DNA of 64,000 nucleotides from positions 629,057 to 693,056 of the forward strand of contig CAWKOH010000003.1 of the NCBI GenBank assembly GCA_963851245.1. The letters are read 5' to 3'. This document shows, in pieces, positions 36,804 through 45,476 of the stretch; within the stretch, counting starts at the first letter, position 1; each line of letters starts with the position of its first letter. Source of the DNA: CAWKOH01 sp963851245. GTDB taxonomy: Bacteria > Actinomycetota > Acidimicrobiia > Acidimicrobiales > Palsa-688. Below the pieces are notes generated by a model, which saw only the letters and a program-made list of their open reading frames with translations, made no database searches and was not told the DNA's origin. The translations under genes were made by a program, and so were the position numbers.

Positions 36804-37427
36804 TCGTACGACCGAGCCATTACCTCCGGCGGGGTCGTGCGACAGGAGAGCCGCCCGCAAGAAGTCGAGCAGGCCGGCTCGTTGCCGTACCAGTTCCCGC
36901 GGCGTCGGCTCCACGCCGAGGGCCCGGAGCACCTCGACCTCGGTCGCCAGCCCCACGATGGTGGAGTAGGAAGTGAGGAGCAGGAGACGGGCGTCCTGCT
37001 GGCGGAGCAATCCGGCGTCCATCCCCTCCTCCAGGAATCCAGTGGCCCGTTCGATGAAGGGCCCCAGGATAGCCGTGAACCTGGTGGCCGCCGGTGGCCC
37101 CAGCCGGCTGACCTCCCGAAGCAGGCCGAGCAGTTCCGGCCGCCGGGCGGCCAGCCGGAACACGGACCTGACCACGGCGTCGACGCGTTCCCAACCCTGA
37201 GCTGGGCCGGCCAGAGCCCGTTCCAGCGAGGCGGTCATCTCGTCGCCGGCTTCGTCGATGACGGCGTCCAGGAGAACCTCTTTGGAGTTGAAGTAGTAGA
37301 GGATGCTCTGCTTGCGGATACCGAGCTCGGTCGCCAGGGCGTCCAGGGATGTGGTTTCGTAGCCGCGGGTCCCGAATGCCCTGAGGGCCGCATCTATGAC
37401 CCGGTCCCGGGTACTCGCAGTGGGCAC
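36738..37427 (-). CDS. TetR family transcriptional regulator
   Basis: A 229-residue repressor. Residues 4-55 form the TetR helix-turn-helix (RVIDAALRAFGTRGYETTSL, ELGIRKQSILYYFNSKEVLL). The rest is an all-helical ligand domain with a proline/glycine-rich tail. The GTG start is 23 bp from the divergent acyl-CoA reductase gene, so it almost certainly controls that operon and itself through the inverted repeat at 37429-37440. TetR proteins beside acyl-CoA genes often sense acyl-CoA; the ligand here is unknown. Confidence 0.93.
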   Translation of the reverse strand: MPTASTRDRVIDAALRAFGTRGYETTSLDALATELGIRKQSILYYFNSKEVLLDAVIDEAGDEMTASLERALAGPAQGWERVDAVVRSVFRLAARRPELLGLLREVSRLGPPAATRFTAILGPFIERATGFLEEGMDAGLLRQQDARLLLLTSYSTIVGLATEVEVLRALGVEPTPRELVRQRAGLLDFLRAALLSHDPAGGNGSVVRSAAGQAGRRPSSSPGGDGAVR

Positions 37428-37428
37428 T

Positions 37429-37440
37429 TACCAAATGGTA
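37429..37440. promoter_or_regulatory. probable TetR operator
   Basis: TACCA-AA-TGGTA, a 5-bp inverted repeat with a 2-bp centre, fills the middle of the only 23 bp between the divergent TetR and acyl-CoA reductase start codons. Its position allows one bound dimer to block both genes. No ribosome site precedes the ATG at 37451, so the operon mRNA may be leaderless. Confidence 0.55.
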
Positions 37441-37450
37441 GACAATAGCG

Positions 37451-39856
37451 ATGCTTCGTGAAGCCCTCGGCGGCCGGCGGATAGCCATTACGGGGTCGAC
37501 CGGCTTCCTCGGCACGGCGCTCGTGGAGCGATTCGTCCGCTGCGTGCCCGATTGCCAGGTCGCCCTTCTGGTGCGGCCGGGCCGGCGAGGGCCGGCCGAC
37601 CGGGTCCGCCGGGAGATCTTCAAGAACAACTGCTTCGACCGCCTGCGAAGAGAGCTCGGCGAGGCCTTCGACCAGGAGATGCAAAGGCGGGTCCTCGTGA
37701 TGGGCGGCGACGTCGGTGTCGACGGCCTGGGTCTCGATCCCGATGGGGAGGCGCTCCTGGCCTCCTGTGACACCGTCATCCACTCAGCCGCGACGGTCAG
37801 TTTCGACTCGCCTCTCGACGCTGCGGTGGAGATCAACCTGCTGGGACCAACCCGGGTGGCTGAGACCCTCAATCGCCTCCACGGGGCCGATCCTTCAGGC
37901 CTCCCGCACCTGATCGCCGTCTCCACCGCGTATGTAGCCGGGAGCCGCCGAGGCCGGGCGCCCGAAGCCAAGCTGGCCGACACCCCGTGGTCCACGGAGG
38001 TGGCGTGGCGGCCCGAAGTCGACGCCGCCCGTCGGGCTCGGGCTGATACCGACGCCCAGAGTCGCGATCCGAAGATGCTGTCCCGGTTCAGCCGGCACGC
38101 TCGCGGCGAACTCGGCGCTGCCGGCAGCCCGGTGCTGGCGGCCAAGTCCGAGAGGCTCCGCGAGGAGTGGGTGAAGGATCGCCTGATCGCGATCGGCAAG
38201 GCCCGGGCTCAGGGCCTGGGCTGGCCCGATGCCTACGCCTACACCAAAGCGCTGGGCGAGAGGGCGCTCCTCGAGACGCGAGGGCAGCTCCCGGTCACAA
38301 TCGTCCGCCCCTCGATCATCGAGTCGGCCCTGGCGGAGCCTCAGCCCGGTTGGATCCGCGGCTTCCGGATGGCGGACCCTGTGATCATCTCCTACGCCAA
38401 AGGGTTGCTGAAGGAGTTCCCAGGAGTACCTGAGGGCATCGTCGACGTGATTCCCGTCGACCTGGTCGTGGCCTCGATCATGGCTGTGGCGGCACGCGGC
38501 CCGCTCGCCGAGCCCGACGTGTTCCATTCCGCATCCGGGGCTCGCAACCCGCTGCGCTACCGGAAGCTCGTGAACCTGGTGCGCACCTGGTTCATCGAGA
38601 ACCCGCTGGCCGACAGTCAGGATCAACCGATCATGGTTCCGGAATGGTCGTTCCCCGGCCGCAGGCGGGTTCAACACCAGCTCAGCCGGGCCACCCACGC
38701 TCTGGGTACGGCGGAACGGGCCCTGCAAGCTCTCCCTCTCCGGGGCCGTCAGGCCGCGTTGAGCGCCCGCCTCGAGGAACGACGCGACGAGGTGGAGCGG
38801 GCCCTGTCCTACGTCGAGCTCTACGGCGCTTACGCAGAGACCGAAGCGGTGTTCTCGGTGGACCGCCTTCTGGACCTGTACTCCTCGCTTCCGCCCGACG
38901 ACCGGAGGGACTTTTGCTTCGACCCGGCCGTGATCGACTGGCAACACTTCTGCCACAACGTCTACCTGCCCGCGGTTGTCGCCCACGCCCGGGTCCGCCA
39001 GGCTCGCCCGGGCCACCGCGGCCCCGCCCACGACGGTCCCGCACCCGACCGGCCCGGGCCGACGTCCGCTCGGCCCTATCAGTCGAGGAACAGCAAGGGC
39101 GCCACGGGCATGACCCGGGAGGAGCGGGGCCGAAAGGCGGTGCTTTCGCCCGAGCGGCAGCTGGCGGTCTTCGATCTCGAGAACACCCTGATCGCGTCCA
39201 ACGTGGTGGACTCCTACTCGTGGCTGGCCACCCGGCGTGAAAGCGATCCCGACCGGGTTCGCTTCGTGCTGCGCACCGTGAAAGAAGCCCCCCGCCTGCT
39301 TGCTCTGGACCGCGCCGACCGGAGCGACTTCCTCCGCTACTTCTATCGCCGCTACGAGGGGGCGCCTGTCGAGCGCCTGCGCCAGGACAGCTGGGAGCTT
39401 TTCAGCGACCTGTTGCTGACCAAATCCTTTCCGGCCGGCATCCGTCGGGTTCGCGAGCACCGCTCCCTTGGGCACAAGACGCTCCTGATAACGGGCGCTC
39501 TCGACGTGGTGATCGAGCCCCTCCGTCCGCTCTTCGACGAGGTGATCTGCGCTCACCTGCGGCAAAGGAGGGGGCTGCTCACGGGTGAATTACTCGATGC
39601 CCCTCCCACCGGTGAGGCCAGGGCGTTGATCATGGCCGAGTTCGCCCGGACTCTGAACCTCGACATACAGCAGAGCGTCGCCTACGCCGACTCGGCGAGC
39701 GATCTACCCATGCTGGAGGCCGCCGGCCACCCCGTGGCGGTAAATCCGGAGACCAAGCTGGCCGCCATCGCCCGTAAGCGGGGCTGGCATGTGGAGCACT
39801 GGCCCCGGGCCGCCGGCGGACCGAGACCTCTCCTACCGATCGGGCCCCGAGCATGA
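37451..39856 (+). CDS. fatty acyl-CoA reductase fused to HAD-IB phosphatase
   Basis: An 801-residue fusion. Residues 1-370 are an extended SDR of the fatty acyl-CoA reductase type (NAD_binding_4): ITGSTGFLGTALVERFV for NADPH, VIHSAATVSFDSPL, VSTAYVAGS, and AYAYTKALGER with the YxxxK pair. Residues about 430-520 match the Sterile domain found after such reductases (FDPAVIDWQHFCHNVYLP). After a linker, residues 570-801 are a HAD subfamily IB phosphatase: AVFDLENTLIASN (motif I), KTLLITGALDVVIEPL, and YADSASDLPMLEAAG (motif IV). The reductase should turn acyl-CoA into aldehyde or fatty alcohol. Motif I reads DLENT, with Glu in place of the second Asp. Confidence 0.9.
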   Translation: MLREALGGRRIAITGSTGFLGTALVERFVRCVPDCQVALLVRPGRRGPADRVRREIFKNNCFDRLRRELGEAFDQEMQRRVLVMGGDVGVDGLGLDPDGEALLASCDTVIHSAATVSFDSPLDAAVEINLLGPTRVAETLNRLHGADPSGLPHLIAVSTAYVAGSRRGRAPEAKLADTPWSTEVAWRPEVDAARRARADTDAQSRDPKMLSRFSRHARGELGAAGSPVLAAKSERLREEWVKDRLIAIGKARAQGLGWPDAYAYTKALGERALLETRGQLPVTIVRPSIIESALAEPQPGWIRGFRMADPVIISYAKGLLKEFPGVPEGIVDVIPVDLVVASIMAVAARGPLAEPDVFHSASGARNPLRYRKLVNLVRTWFIENPLADSQDQPIMVPEWSFPGRRRVQHQLSRATHALGTAERALQALPLRGRQAALSARLEERRDEVERALSYVELYGAYAETEAVFSVDRLLDLYSSLPPDDRRDFCFDPAVIDWQHFCHNVYLPAVVAHARVRQARPGHRGPAHDGPAPDRPGPTSARPYQSRNSKGATGMTREERGRKAVLSPERQLAVFDLENTLIASNVVDSYSWLATRRESDPDRVRFVLRTVKEAPRLLALDRADRSDFLRYFYRRYEGAPVERLRQDSWELFSDLLLTKSFPAGIRRVREHRSLGHKTLLITGALDVVIEPLRPLFDEVICAHLRQRRGLLTGELLDAPPTGEARALIMAEFARTLNLDIQQSVAYADSASDLPMLEAAGHPVAVNPETKLAAIARKRGWHVEHWPRAAGGPRPLLPIGPRA

Positions 39857-41040
39857 AGGCGCTCCAGATCGACCGATCGCTGCCTCGTTTCGTGGCGGCC
39901 CGGGTGGCTTCGGGCGTGAAGCCGGGCGGCGGTGGTCGAATCGGTCCCCTCCGCCTGGCCGACATTGACGTGCCGGAGCTCCCCGGACCGTCGTGGCAGG
40001 TGGTGATTCCCCGGCTGGCGGGGATATGCGGTAGCGACCTGGCCACCATCGACGGAAGGTCTTCGAGGTGGTTCGAGCCGATCGTGAGCTTTCCCTTCGT
40101 CCCCGGCCATGAAGTGGTGGCCGACACCGCGACCGGCGGACGGGTCGTGATCGAACCGGTCCTTCACTGCCGCGTACGGGGCATTGACCCGCCGTGCCGT
40201 CCCTGCTCAGACGGTCGCACCAACCACTGCGAACGCTTACTTGCCGGGCATCTACAACCAGGCCTGCAGACGGGGTACTGCGCCGATACCGGGGGTGGCT
40301 GGTCGCTGTCGATGGTGGCCCATGAACTTCAGCTCCACGACGTTCCGGACGAATGGTCCGACGAGGCGGCGGTTATGGTCGAGCCGGTTGCCTGTGCCGT
40401 GCACGGAGCCTTGTCCGCCCCATCCGGAGAGGAGCTGAGCGCAGTAGTGATCGGGGCCGGCACCATCGGCCTGGCCACCATCGCCGCGATCAATCAGCAT
40501 CGCCCAGACGTGGTTTCCCTCATCGCGGTAGCCAAGCACCCTGAGCAGCGGAACTGGGCGAGGCAGTTCGGCGCCACTGCCGTGGTGGAACCGAACGAGC
40601 TACGACGGGCCGTGCGGCGGGCAACCGGCTCCTGGATCCTGGACAGCGGCCAGTTGACCGGTGGGGCCGACGTCGTTTTCGACTGCGTCGGCAGCGCGGG
40701 CTCACTCTCGGACGCCTTGGCGGTGACGGCCCCGGGCGGAACGGTCGTCTTGCTAGGCATGCCCGGACAGGTCGACGTCGACCTGACCGGCCTTTGGCAG
40801 CGCGAAGTCCGCCTGGCCGGCGCCTACGCCTACGGCCCGGAGCCCGCGGCTGGGGGCCGCCACAGCTTCTCGCTGGCGATGGACCTCGTCGAGAGCGCCG
40901 GCCTGGAGCGGCTGGTGAGCGCCACCTACCCGCTCGACCGGTACTCCGATGCCATAGATCATGCCGCTCAGGCCGGCCGCCGGGGAGCCGTCAAAGTGGC
41001 CTTCGATCTGCGCCACGAGAAGAGAAGACAAGGGAGCTAA
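39853..41040 (+). CDS. zinc-containing alcohol dehydrogenase (MDR family)
   Basis: A 395-residue medium-chain dehydrogenase. LAGICGSDLATID supplies the catalytic zinc cysteine, FVPGHEVVAD the GHE motif, and RGIDPPCRPCSDGRTNHCER the structural-zinc cysteines. AVVIGAGTIGLATIAAI is the NAD(P) Rossmann motif, and ADVVFDCVGSAGSLSDAL follows. The ATG overlaps the stop of the acyl-CoA reductase fusion by 4 bp. It could oxidise or reduce the fatty aldehyde/alcohol made by that enzyme, or a polyol head group; the fold does not decide between them. Confidence 0.9.
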   Translation: MKALQIDRSLPRFVAARVASGVKPGGGGRIGPLRLADIDVPELPGPSWQVVIPRLAGICGSDLATIDGRSSRWFEPIVSFPFVPGHEVVADTATGGRVVIEPVLHCRVRGIDPPCRPCSDGRTNHCERLLAGHLQPGLQTGYCADTGGGWSLSMVAHELQLHDVPDEWSDEAAVMVEPVACAVHGALSAPSGEELSAVVIGAGTIGLATIAAINQHRPDVVSLIAVAKHPEQRNWARQFGATAVVEPNELRRAVRRATGSWILDSGQLTGGADVVFDCVGSAGSLSDALAVTAPGGTVVLLGMPGQVDVDLTGLWQREVRLAGAYAYGPEPAAGGRHSFSLAMDLVESAGLERLVSATYPLDRYSDAIDHAAQAGRRGAVKVAFDLRHEKRRQGS

Positions 41041-41047
41041 CGACGCC

Positions 41048-42637
41048 ATGGCCCGCCCCGGTTTCGTCCTCGACGTAGATCGTTCCACCCCGCCGATCCT
41101 GACCTGGCATGGAGAAGGGTTCCGGCTGGAACGACTGCCGGCGGGGCGGTCCCGGGTGATCTACGCACCCGAACCGATCGACGCGCTCGAGGATCCCGAC
41201 GATGAAATCCGGGAAGCTCTCTTGCACCCGCTCGGTGACAGCAAGCCACTGCCCGAGCTTTTGTTCCCGGGGATGCGCTTGACGATCGCCTTCGACGACA
41301 TCTCGCTGCCGCTGCCCCCTATGCACCGGCCGGATAACCGCCAGCGGGTGATGGAAGCGGTGCTGGACGTGGCCGCGGAGGCGGGGGTCGATGACGTGGT
41401 CCTCATATGCGCCCTCGCCCTTCACCGTCGCATGACCGAGGCCGAGCTGCGCCACGCCATCGGCGATCGGGTATACGACGCCTTCGCCCCCCACGGGCGA
41501 CTACTCCAGCACGACGCCGAGAACCCCGACGGTCTCGTCCACCTGGGGCAGACCGACCACGGAGAAGACGTGGAGATCAACAGGCGGGCCGCCGAGTCGG
41601 ACCTCCTGGTCTACGTGAACATCAATCTGGTGGCCATGGACGGCGGGCACAAGAGCGTGGCGACCGGCCTGGCGAGTTACCGAAGCCTGCGCCATCACCA
41701 CAACGTGCGGACCATGCAGCACAGCCGGTCGTTCATGGACCAGGAACGGTCCGAGCTGCACAGTTCCAACTGGCGCATGGGCCGGCTCATCGCGGCCTCG
41801 GGAATCAAGATCTTTCAGATCGAGACCACCCTGAACAACGAGACCTTCCCAGAGCAGATGGCCTTCCTGCAGAAACGGGAATGGGAGTGGTCAGGGCGGG
41901 ACCGGGCCACCTACCTGGCCACCACCAAAGGCCTGGCCATCACCCCGCCCCGGCTGGCCCGATCAATGTTCCAGGCCATCAAGGCGCCACACGCCATGAC
42001 CTCGGTCCACGCCGGCGAGGTCGAAGCCGTCCACCGGGCCACGACCGAGATGATCTACCGCCAGCAACTCGTCCATGTCGAAGGTCAGACCGACATCGCG
42101 GTGTTCGGGCTCCCTCACCTCTGCCCGTACAACGTCAACTCGATCATGAATCCCATCCTCGTCATGTGCATGGGGCTCGGCTACCTCTTCAACCTCTATC
42201 GCGGCCAGCCGTTGGTGCGCGAAGGCGGGGTGGCGATCCTGTCCCATCCGACGCCGTGGGCCTTCCACCCGGTCCATCACCCGTCGTACATCGACTTCTT
42301 CGAGGAGGTGCTCAGCGACACGACGGACCCGATCGAGATCGAGAAGACCTACGAGGAGCGCTTCGCCACCGACGAGTGGTACCGGCACCTCTACCGCACC
42401 AGTCACGCCTACCACGGCGTCCACCCCTTTTACATGTGGTACTGGGGTGCCCACGCTTTGCAGCATCTAGGCCGGGTGATAATCGTCGGCGGCGAACCGC
42501 GAGCCGTGCGCCGGCTCGGCTTCTCGCCCGCCTCCACACTCGTTGACGCCCTGGAGATGGCCGGCGACACCGTCGGCCCAGACGCCACCATCACGCAACT
42601 GCACTGCCCACCGATTCTGATGGCGGACGTCCACTAG
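41048..42637 (+). CDS. LarA-like protein (DUF2088, lactate racemase domain)
   Basis: A 529-residue protein, about 100 residues longer than lactate racemase LarA. The N-terminal region has MRLTIAFDDISLPLPP and ALHRRMTEAELRHAIG, the latter matching the LarA (T/L)HRxMTxxE histidine motif. HLGQTDHGEDVEINRRAAESDL follows as in LarA, then GGHKSVATGL, where the lysine that binds the nickel-pincer nucleotide in LarA is kept. The PH that normally precedes GFSGG is not evident. The C-terminal third (YNVNSIMNPILVMCMGLGYL, then PVHHPSYIDFFEEVLSDTTD) is unfamiliar. It probably racemises or epimerises a 2-hydroxy acid or sugar acid. Start ATG after AGGGAG. No larBCE is in the window. Confidence 0.82.
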   Translation: MARPGFVLDVDRSTPPILTWHGEGFRLERLPAGRSRVIYAPEPIDALEDPDDEIREALLHPLGDSKPLPELLFPGMRLTIAFDDISLPLPPMHRPDNRQRVMEAVLDVAAEAGVDDVVLICALALHRRMTEAELRHAIGDRVYDAFAPHGRLLQHDAENPDGLVHLGQTDHGEDVEINRRAAESDLLVYVNINLVAMDGGHKSVATGLASYRSLRHHHNVRTMQHSRSFMDQERSELHSSNWRMGRLIAASGIKIFQIETTLNNETFPEQMAFLQKREWEWSGRDRATYLATTKGLAITPPRLARSMFQAIKAPHAMTSVHAGEVEAVHRATTEMIYRQQLVHVEGQTDIAVFGLPHLCPYNVNSIMNPILVMCMGLGYLFNLYRGQPLVREGGVAILSHPTPWAFHPVHHPSYIDFFEEVLSDTTDPIEIEKTYEERFATDEWYRHLYRTSHAYHGVHPFYMWYWGAHALQHLGRVIIVGGEPRAVRRLGFSPASTLVDALEMAGDTVGPDATITQLHCPPILMADVH

Positions 42638-43653
42638 TGGCAACCGCACGCGGAGGGCTTCCCGGATCAGCCGCTCCGGTTCGGCGCCTCCCAGTGACAC
42701 CGGACTCGGTCCGGTCGTGGGCCGGGGCCGTCCGGGTCCGGGTGCGCCCACCCTCAGCCTTCCCCCTGGCCGCTCCGACCTGGCCCGGGGGGGTACCGCG
42801 CCCGCCGGTGAAGAAGACTCTGGGGGTCGACTACGACACCGAGTGGTCCCGCCGCCACGCCGCCCGAGCCGGACGCGTGCTCGTGCAGGAGCTTGTGTCC
42901 GGGCCCGTCATAAAGGTGGTCGCATCCCCTCACGTGACCGGTCTCGACCGCGTCGCTCACCTGGACGAGCCGGTCATATTCGCGGCCAATCACGCCAGCC
43001 ACGTCGACGCCCCCCTCCTCCTGTCGGTGATACCGGACCGGTGGCGAGGCCAGATGTTCGTGGCCGGAGCGGCTGACTACTTCTTCGACACCCGCCTGAA
43101 AGCCGCCGCCTTCGCCTTCCTTCTAAACGCGGTGCCGATAGAGCGCCAACGGGTGTCGAGAGACTCCGCTAACCGGGTCGCAGACCTGCTCGCTGAGGGC
43201 TGGAGCATGCTCATCTTCCCCGAGGGCGGGCGCAGCCCCGACGGATGGGGACAACCTCATCGGGCCGGGGCCGCCTGGCTGGCCACCCGCACCGGTCGCC
43301 CGATCGTCCCCGTGCACGTAGAGGGAACCCGTCAGATCATGGCCAAGGGCTCCAGCCGGCTGCGTCTGGGAACGACGTTCGTGACCTTCGGGCGTCCCCT
43401 CCGGCCCGAGCCCGGCGGGGACCCCCGGAACTTGGCCGATCAGCTCGAACGCTCGATCTCCGCCTTGGCCGACGAGCAGACGACGGACTGGTGGACAGCC
43501 CGGCGGCGGGCGGCCACACGCTCGTCGCCATCCCTCACCGGGCCGGATGCGGGCGCCTGGCGGCGTACCTGGGTCCTGGGCCAGAAGGGCCGGCGAGGGC
43601 GCGGCGGTAGCCCCCGGGGATCCTCGACGAAGGACCGCTGGCCCCACCCCTGA
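42637..43653 (+). CDS. 1-acyl-glycerol-phosphate acyltransferase-like protein (PlsC family)
   Basis: A 338-residue protein. ANHASHVDAPLLL carries the NHxxxxD catalytic motif (residues about 117-122), FPEGGRSPDG the substrate-binding FPEG(T/G)RS block, and RPIVPVHVEGT the third motif. The first 75 residues and the last 60 (basic and low complexity) lie outside the family fold. The GTG start overlaps the LarA-like stop by one base (TAGTG). It should transfer an acyl chain from acyl-CoA or acyl-ACP to a hydroxyl, and is the likely final lipid-forming step of this operon. Confidence 0.9.
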   Translation: MATARGGLPGSAAPVRRLPVTPDSVRSWAGAVRVRVRPPSAFPLAAPTWPGGVPRPPVKKTLGVDYDTEWSRRHAARAGRVLVQELVSGPVIKVVASPHVTGLDRVAHLDEPVIFAANHASHVDAPLLLSVIPDRWRGQMFVAGAADYFFDTRLKAAAFAFLLNAVPIERQRVSRDSANRVADLLAEGWSMLIFPEGGRSPDGWGQPHRAGAAWLATRTGRPIVPVHVEGTRQIMAKGSSRLRLGTTFVTFGRPLRPEPGGDPRNLADQLERSISALADEQTTDWWTARRRAATRSSPSLTGPDAGAWRRTWVLGQKGRRGRGGSPRGSSTKDRWPHP

Positions 43654-43897
43654 CCGACCCATGTCTCTTGACGACTCTTATTGAGTTCAGTGCCTGCCAT
43701 TAGGGCTGGTCACAAAAAGGGTTAAAGGTGGGGCGTGAATCAGCCGATAAACAAGCGGGATCAGTGCCGCGCCTAACCTGGCTCCTCGGCGGCAGCGACG
43801 AACTCGCCAGCTAGTTGGCCCCGGACCTGATGCAACTTTGCAGCCGCCATCAGTCAGACTTCTGTAGTACGCCTCCCCGCAAGGAGCCCTCCGTTAC
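43654..43897. other. intergenic region before the DUF929 gene
   Basis: About 240 bp, slightly AT-richer than its surroundings, for example TTGACGACTCTTATTGAG near 43668. TTGACG could be a -35 box, but no matching -10 is clear. It separates the lipid operon from the DUF929-VKOR pair and should contain that pair's promoter. No gene is seen. Confidence 0.4.
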
Positions 43898-44923
43898 GTG
43901 ACTCAGCCCACCAATCCCGCCCAGGGCACCCCCGTACCGCCGCGAAAGGGCAAGAAGGGTTCGCGCCCGGCCCCGGTCAGTCAGCCTCGCAAGGCCGCCT
44001 CCACCTCCAAGTCCACGACCGCCGTAAAGAAAAGCGGCCAGGGCAGTAACCGGGCCCGCAGCAGCAGCGCCGCCCGCCAGGCCCGCAAACGTCGCAACCG
44101 GCTGAGCCTGATCGGAGTCGTCGCGGTGGTCGCCGTGGTCGCTCTGATAGTCGTCCTCAGCGTCAACTCCAACAACTCAGCCAAGCCAGCGCCCAGAGTC
44201 GCGCTGACGGCTGAGCAGTCCGTTGCTCTCCAAACCGTACCGGTCAACGACCTGGTTGCCGCCTTCGACAAGGCTGGGTCGGGGCTGAACCCGGTGACGC
44301 AGATCAACCATTCCGCGCTCACTTCCGGGGGCAAACCGGAGGTTCTTTTCATCGGCGCCGAGTTCTGCCCCATCTGCGCCACCGAGCGCTGGCCCCTCAC
44401 CGTCGCCCTGTCGCAGTTCGGGAAGTTCACCAATCTGCACCAGACCCGGTCGGCGGTGCACGACGGAAACATTGCCACCGTCACCTACTACGGCTCCAGC
44501 TACACGAGCTCCTACCTCACCTTCACAGGGGTCGAGACCACGACCAACGTGCCCAAGGGCAACTACTACGAACCCCTGCAGACACCTACGGCCGAACAGC
44601 AGTCGCTCTGGAGCAGCACCAGCCAGGAGCTGGGCATCAACGAAGGTTTCCCCTTCGTGTACATGGGCGGCAAGTACGTCCTGACCACGTCGCAGTTCGA
44701 CCCCACCACGTTGGAGGGCAAGAGCTTCGACCAGATCGCCGGCGACGTCGGCAATAACGACTCCTCGGTCGGAGCAGACATCGACGCCTCGGCGGCGGCT
44801 CTGACCAAGTACTTCTGCTCCCTGACGGGCTCCAAGCCGGCACCGGTCTGCAACGCAGTGAGCAACTTGAACGCCCCCGTGTCCTCCAGTTCGTCTGGAA
44901 GCAACACTCCCGCCAGCGGCTAG
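43898..44923 (+). CDS. DUF929 thioredoxin-fold membrane protein
   Basis: A 341-residue protein. The first 65 residues are basic and low complexity (cytoplasmic), one transmembrane helix spans about 68-90 (LIGVVAVVAVVALIVVLSVN), and the rest is extracytoplasmic. The outside domain has VLFIGAEFCPICATERWPLT, a thioredoxin-like strand followed by a CxxC pair, and GFPFVYMGGKYVL near the cis-proline position; these are DUF929 hallmarks. It starts GTG. The VKOR gene begins 5 bp later, so the pair likely forms an oxidative folding system, the DUF929 protein being the DsbA-like donor recycled by VKOR. Confidence 0.88.
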   Translation: MTQPTNPAQGTPVPPRKGKKGSRPAPVSQPRKAASTSKSTTAVKKSGQGSNRARSSSAARQARKRRNRLSLIGVVAVVAVVALIVVLSVNSNNSAKPAPRVALTAEQSVALQTVPVNDLVAAFDKAGSGLNPVTQINHSALTSGGKPEVLFIGAEFCPICATERWPLTVALSQFGKFTNLHQTRSAVHDGNIATVTYYGSSYTSSYLTFTGVETTTNVPKGNYYEPLQTPTAEQQSLWSSTSQELGINEGFPFVYMGGKYVLTTSQFDPTTLEGKSFDQIAGDVGNNDSSVGADIDASAAALTKYFCSLTGSKPAPVCNAVSNLNAPVSSSSSGSNTPASG

Positions 44924-44927
44924 AACT

Positions 44928-45476
44928 ATGTCAGTGGAAACGCCGCCGCTGGATGAGCACGGATCCTCATCGAGCGAAGCCGGCTCGGGCCGGGCGAGGG
45001 TTCCCTGGTGGCCCTCCCTGATCGGCACCACCCTTTCCGTGCTCGGGCTGGGAGTAGCCACCTATTTGACCTACGAGCACTACACGGGGTCGAAGAGCCT
45101 CAGCTGCCCGGCCGGCGGTGGCCTGGTCAATTGCCTGAACGTGACCACGAGTATCTACTCGAAGATTCACGGTGTGCCTGTGGCCGTGCTGGGCCTGGTT
45201 TTCTTCGCCGTCATGCTCGTCCTGCAAAGCCCGCCGGCGTGGTCCAGCTCCTCCCGGTTGGTGCGAGCAGGCCGTATCGTCTGGTCCCTCGTCGGCGTCG
45301 GAACGGCCGTGTGGCTGGTCTACGCCGAGCTGGTGAAGATCCGCAACATCTGCCTCTGGTGCACGTCCGTCCACATCATCTCGCTGCTCATCTTCCTGTC
45401 CACCGCCTTCGGCACCCTGGCGACCATGCCGGACATCGAAGAGGACGAGTTCGAGGACGAGGAGTTCGCCGGCTAG
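44928..45476 (+). CDS. vitamin K epoxide reductase family protein (VKOR)
   Basis: A 182-residue four-helix membrane protein. Helix 1 (SLIGTTLSVLGLGVATYLTY), the loop cysteines SLSCPAGGGLVNCLNVTTSIYS with the conserved serine, GVPVAVLGLVFFAVMLV, and the active-site CLWC in KIRNICLWCTSVHII are as in bacterial VKORs. It reoxidises a thiol oxidase with quinone as acceptor, here probably the DUF929 protein next door. The C-terminus is acidic. Its TAG shares CTAG with the stop of the convergent gene. Confidence 0.93.
   Translation: MSVETPPLDEHGSSSSEAGSGRARVPWWPSLIGTTLSVLGLGVATYLTYEHYTGSKSLSCPAGGGLVNCLNVTTSIYSKIHGVPVAVLGLVFFAVMLVLQSPPAWSSSSRLVRAGRIVWSLVGVGTAVWLVYAELVKIRNICLWCTSVHIISLLIFLSTAFGTLATMPDIEEDEFEDEEFAG

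Noticed and set aside
37895..39565. 556-codon minus-strand open frame opposite the acyl-CoA reductase fusion
   Set aside because: Antisense shadow; the plus strand has clear reductase and HAD motifs.
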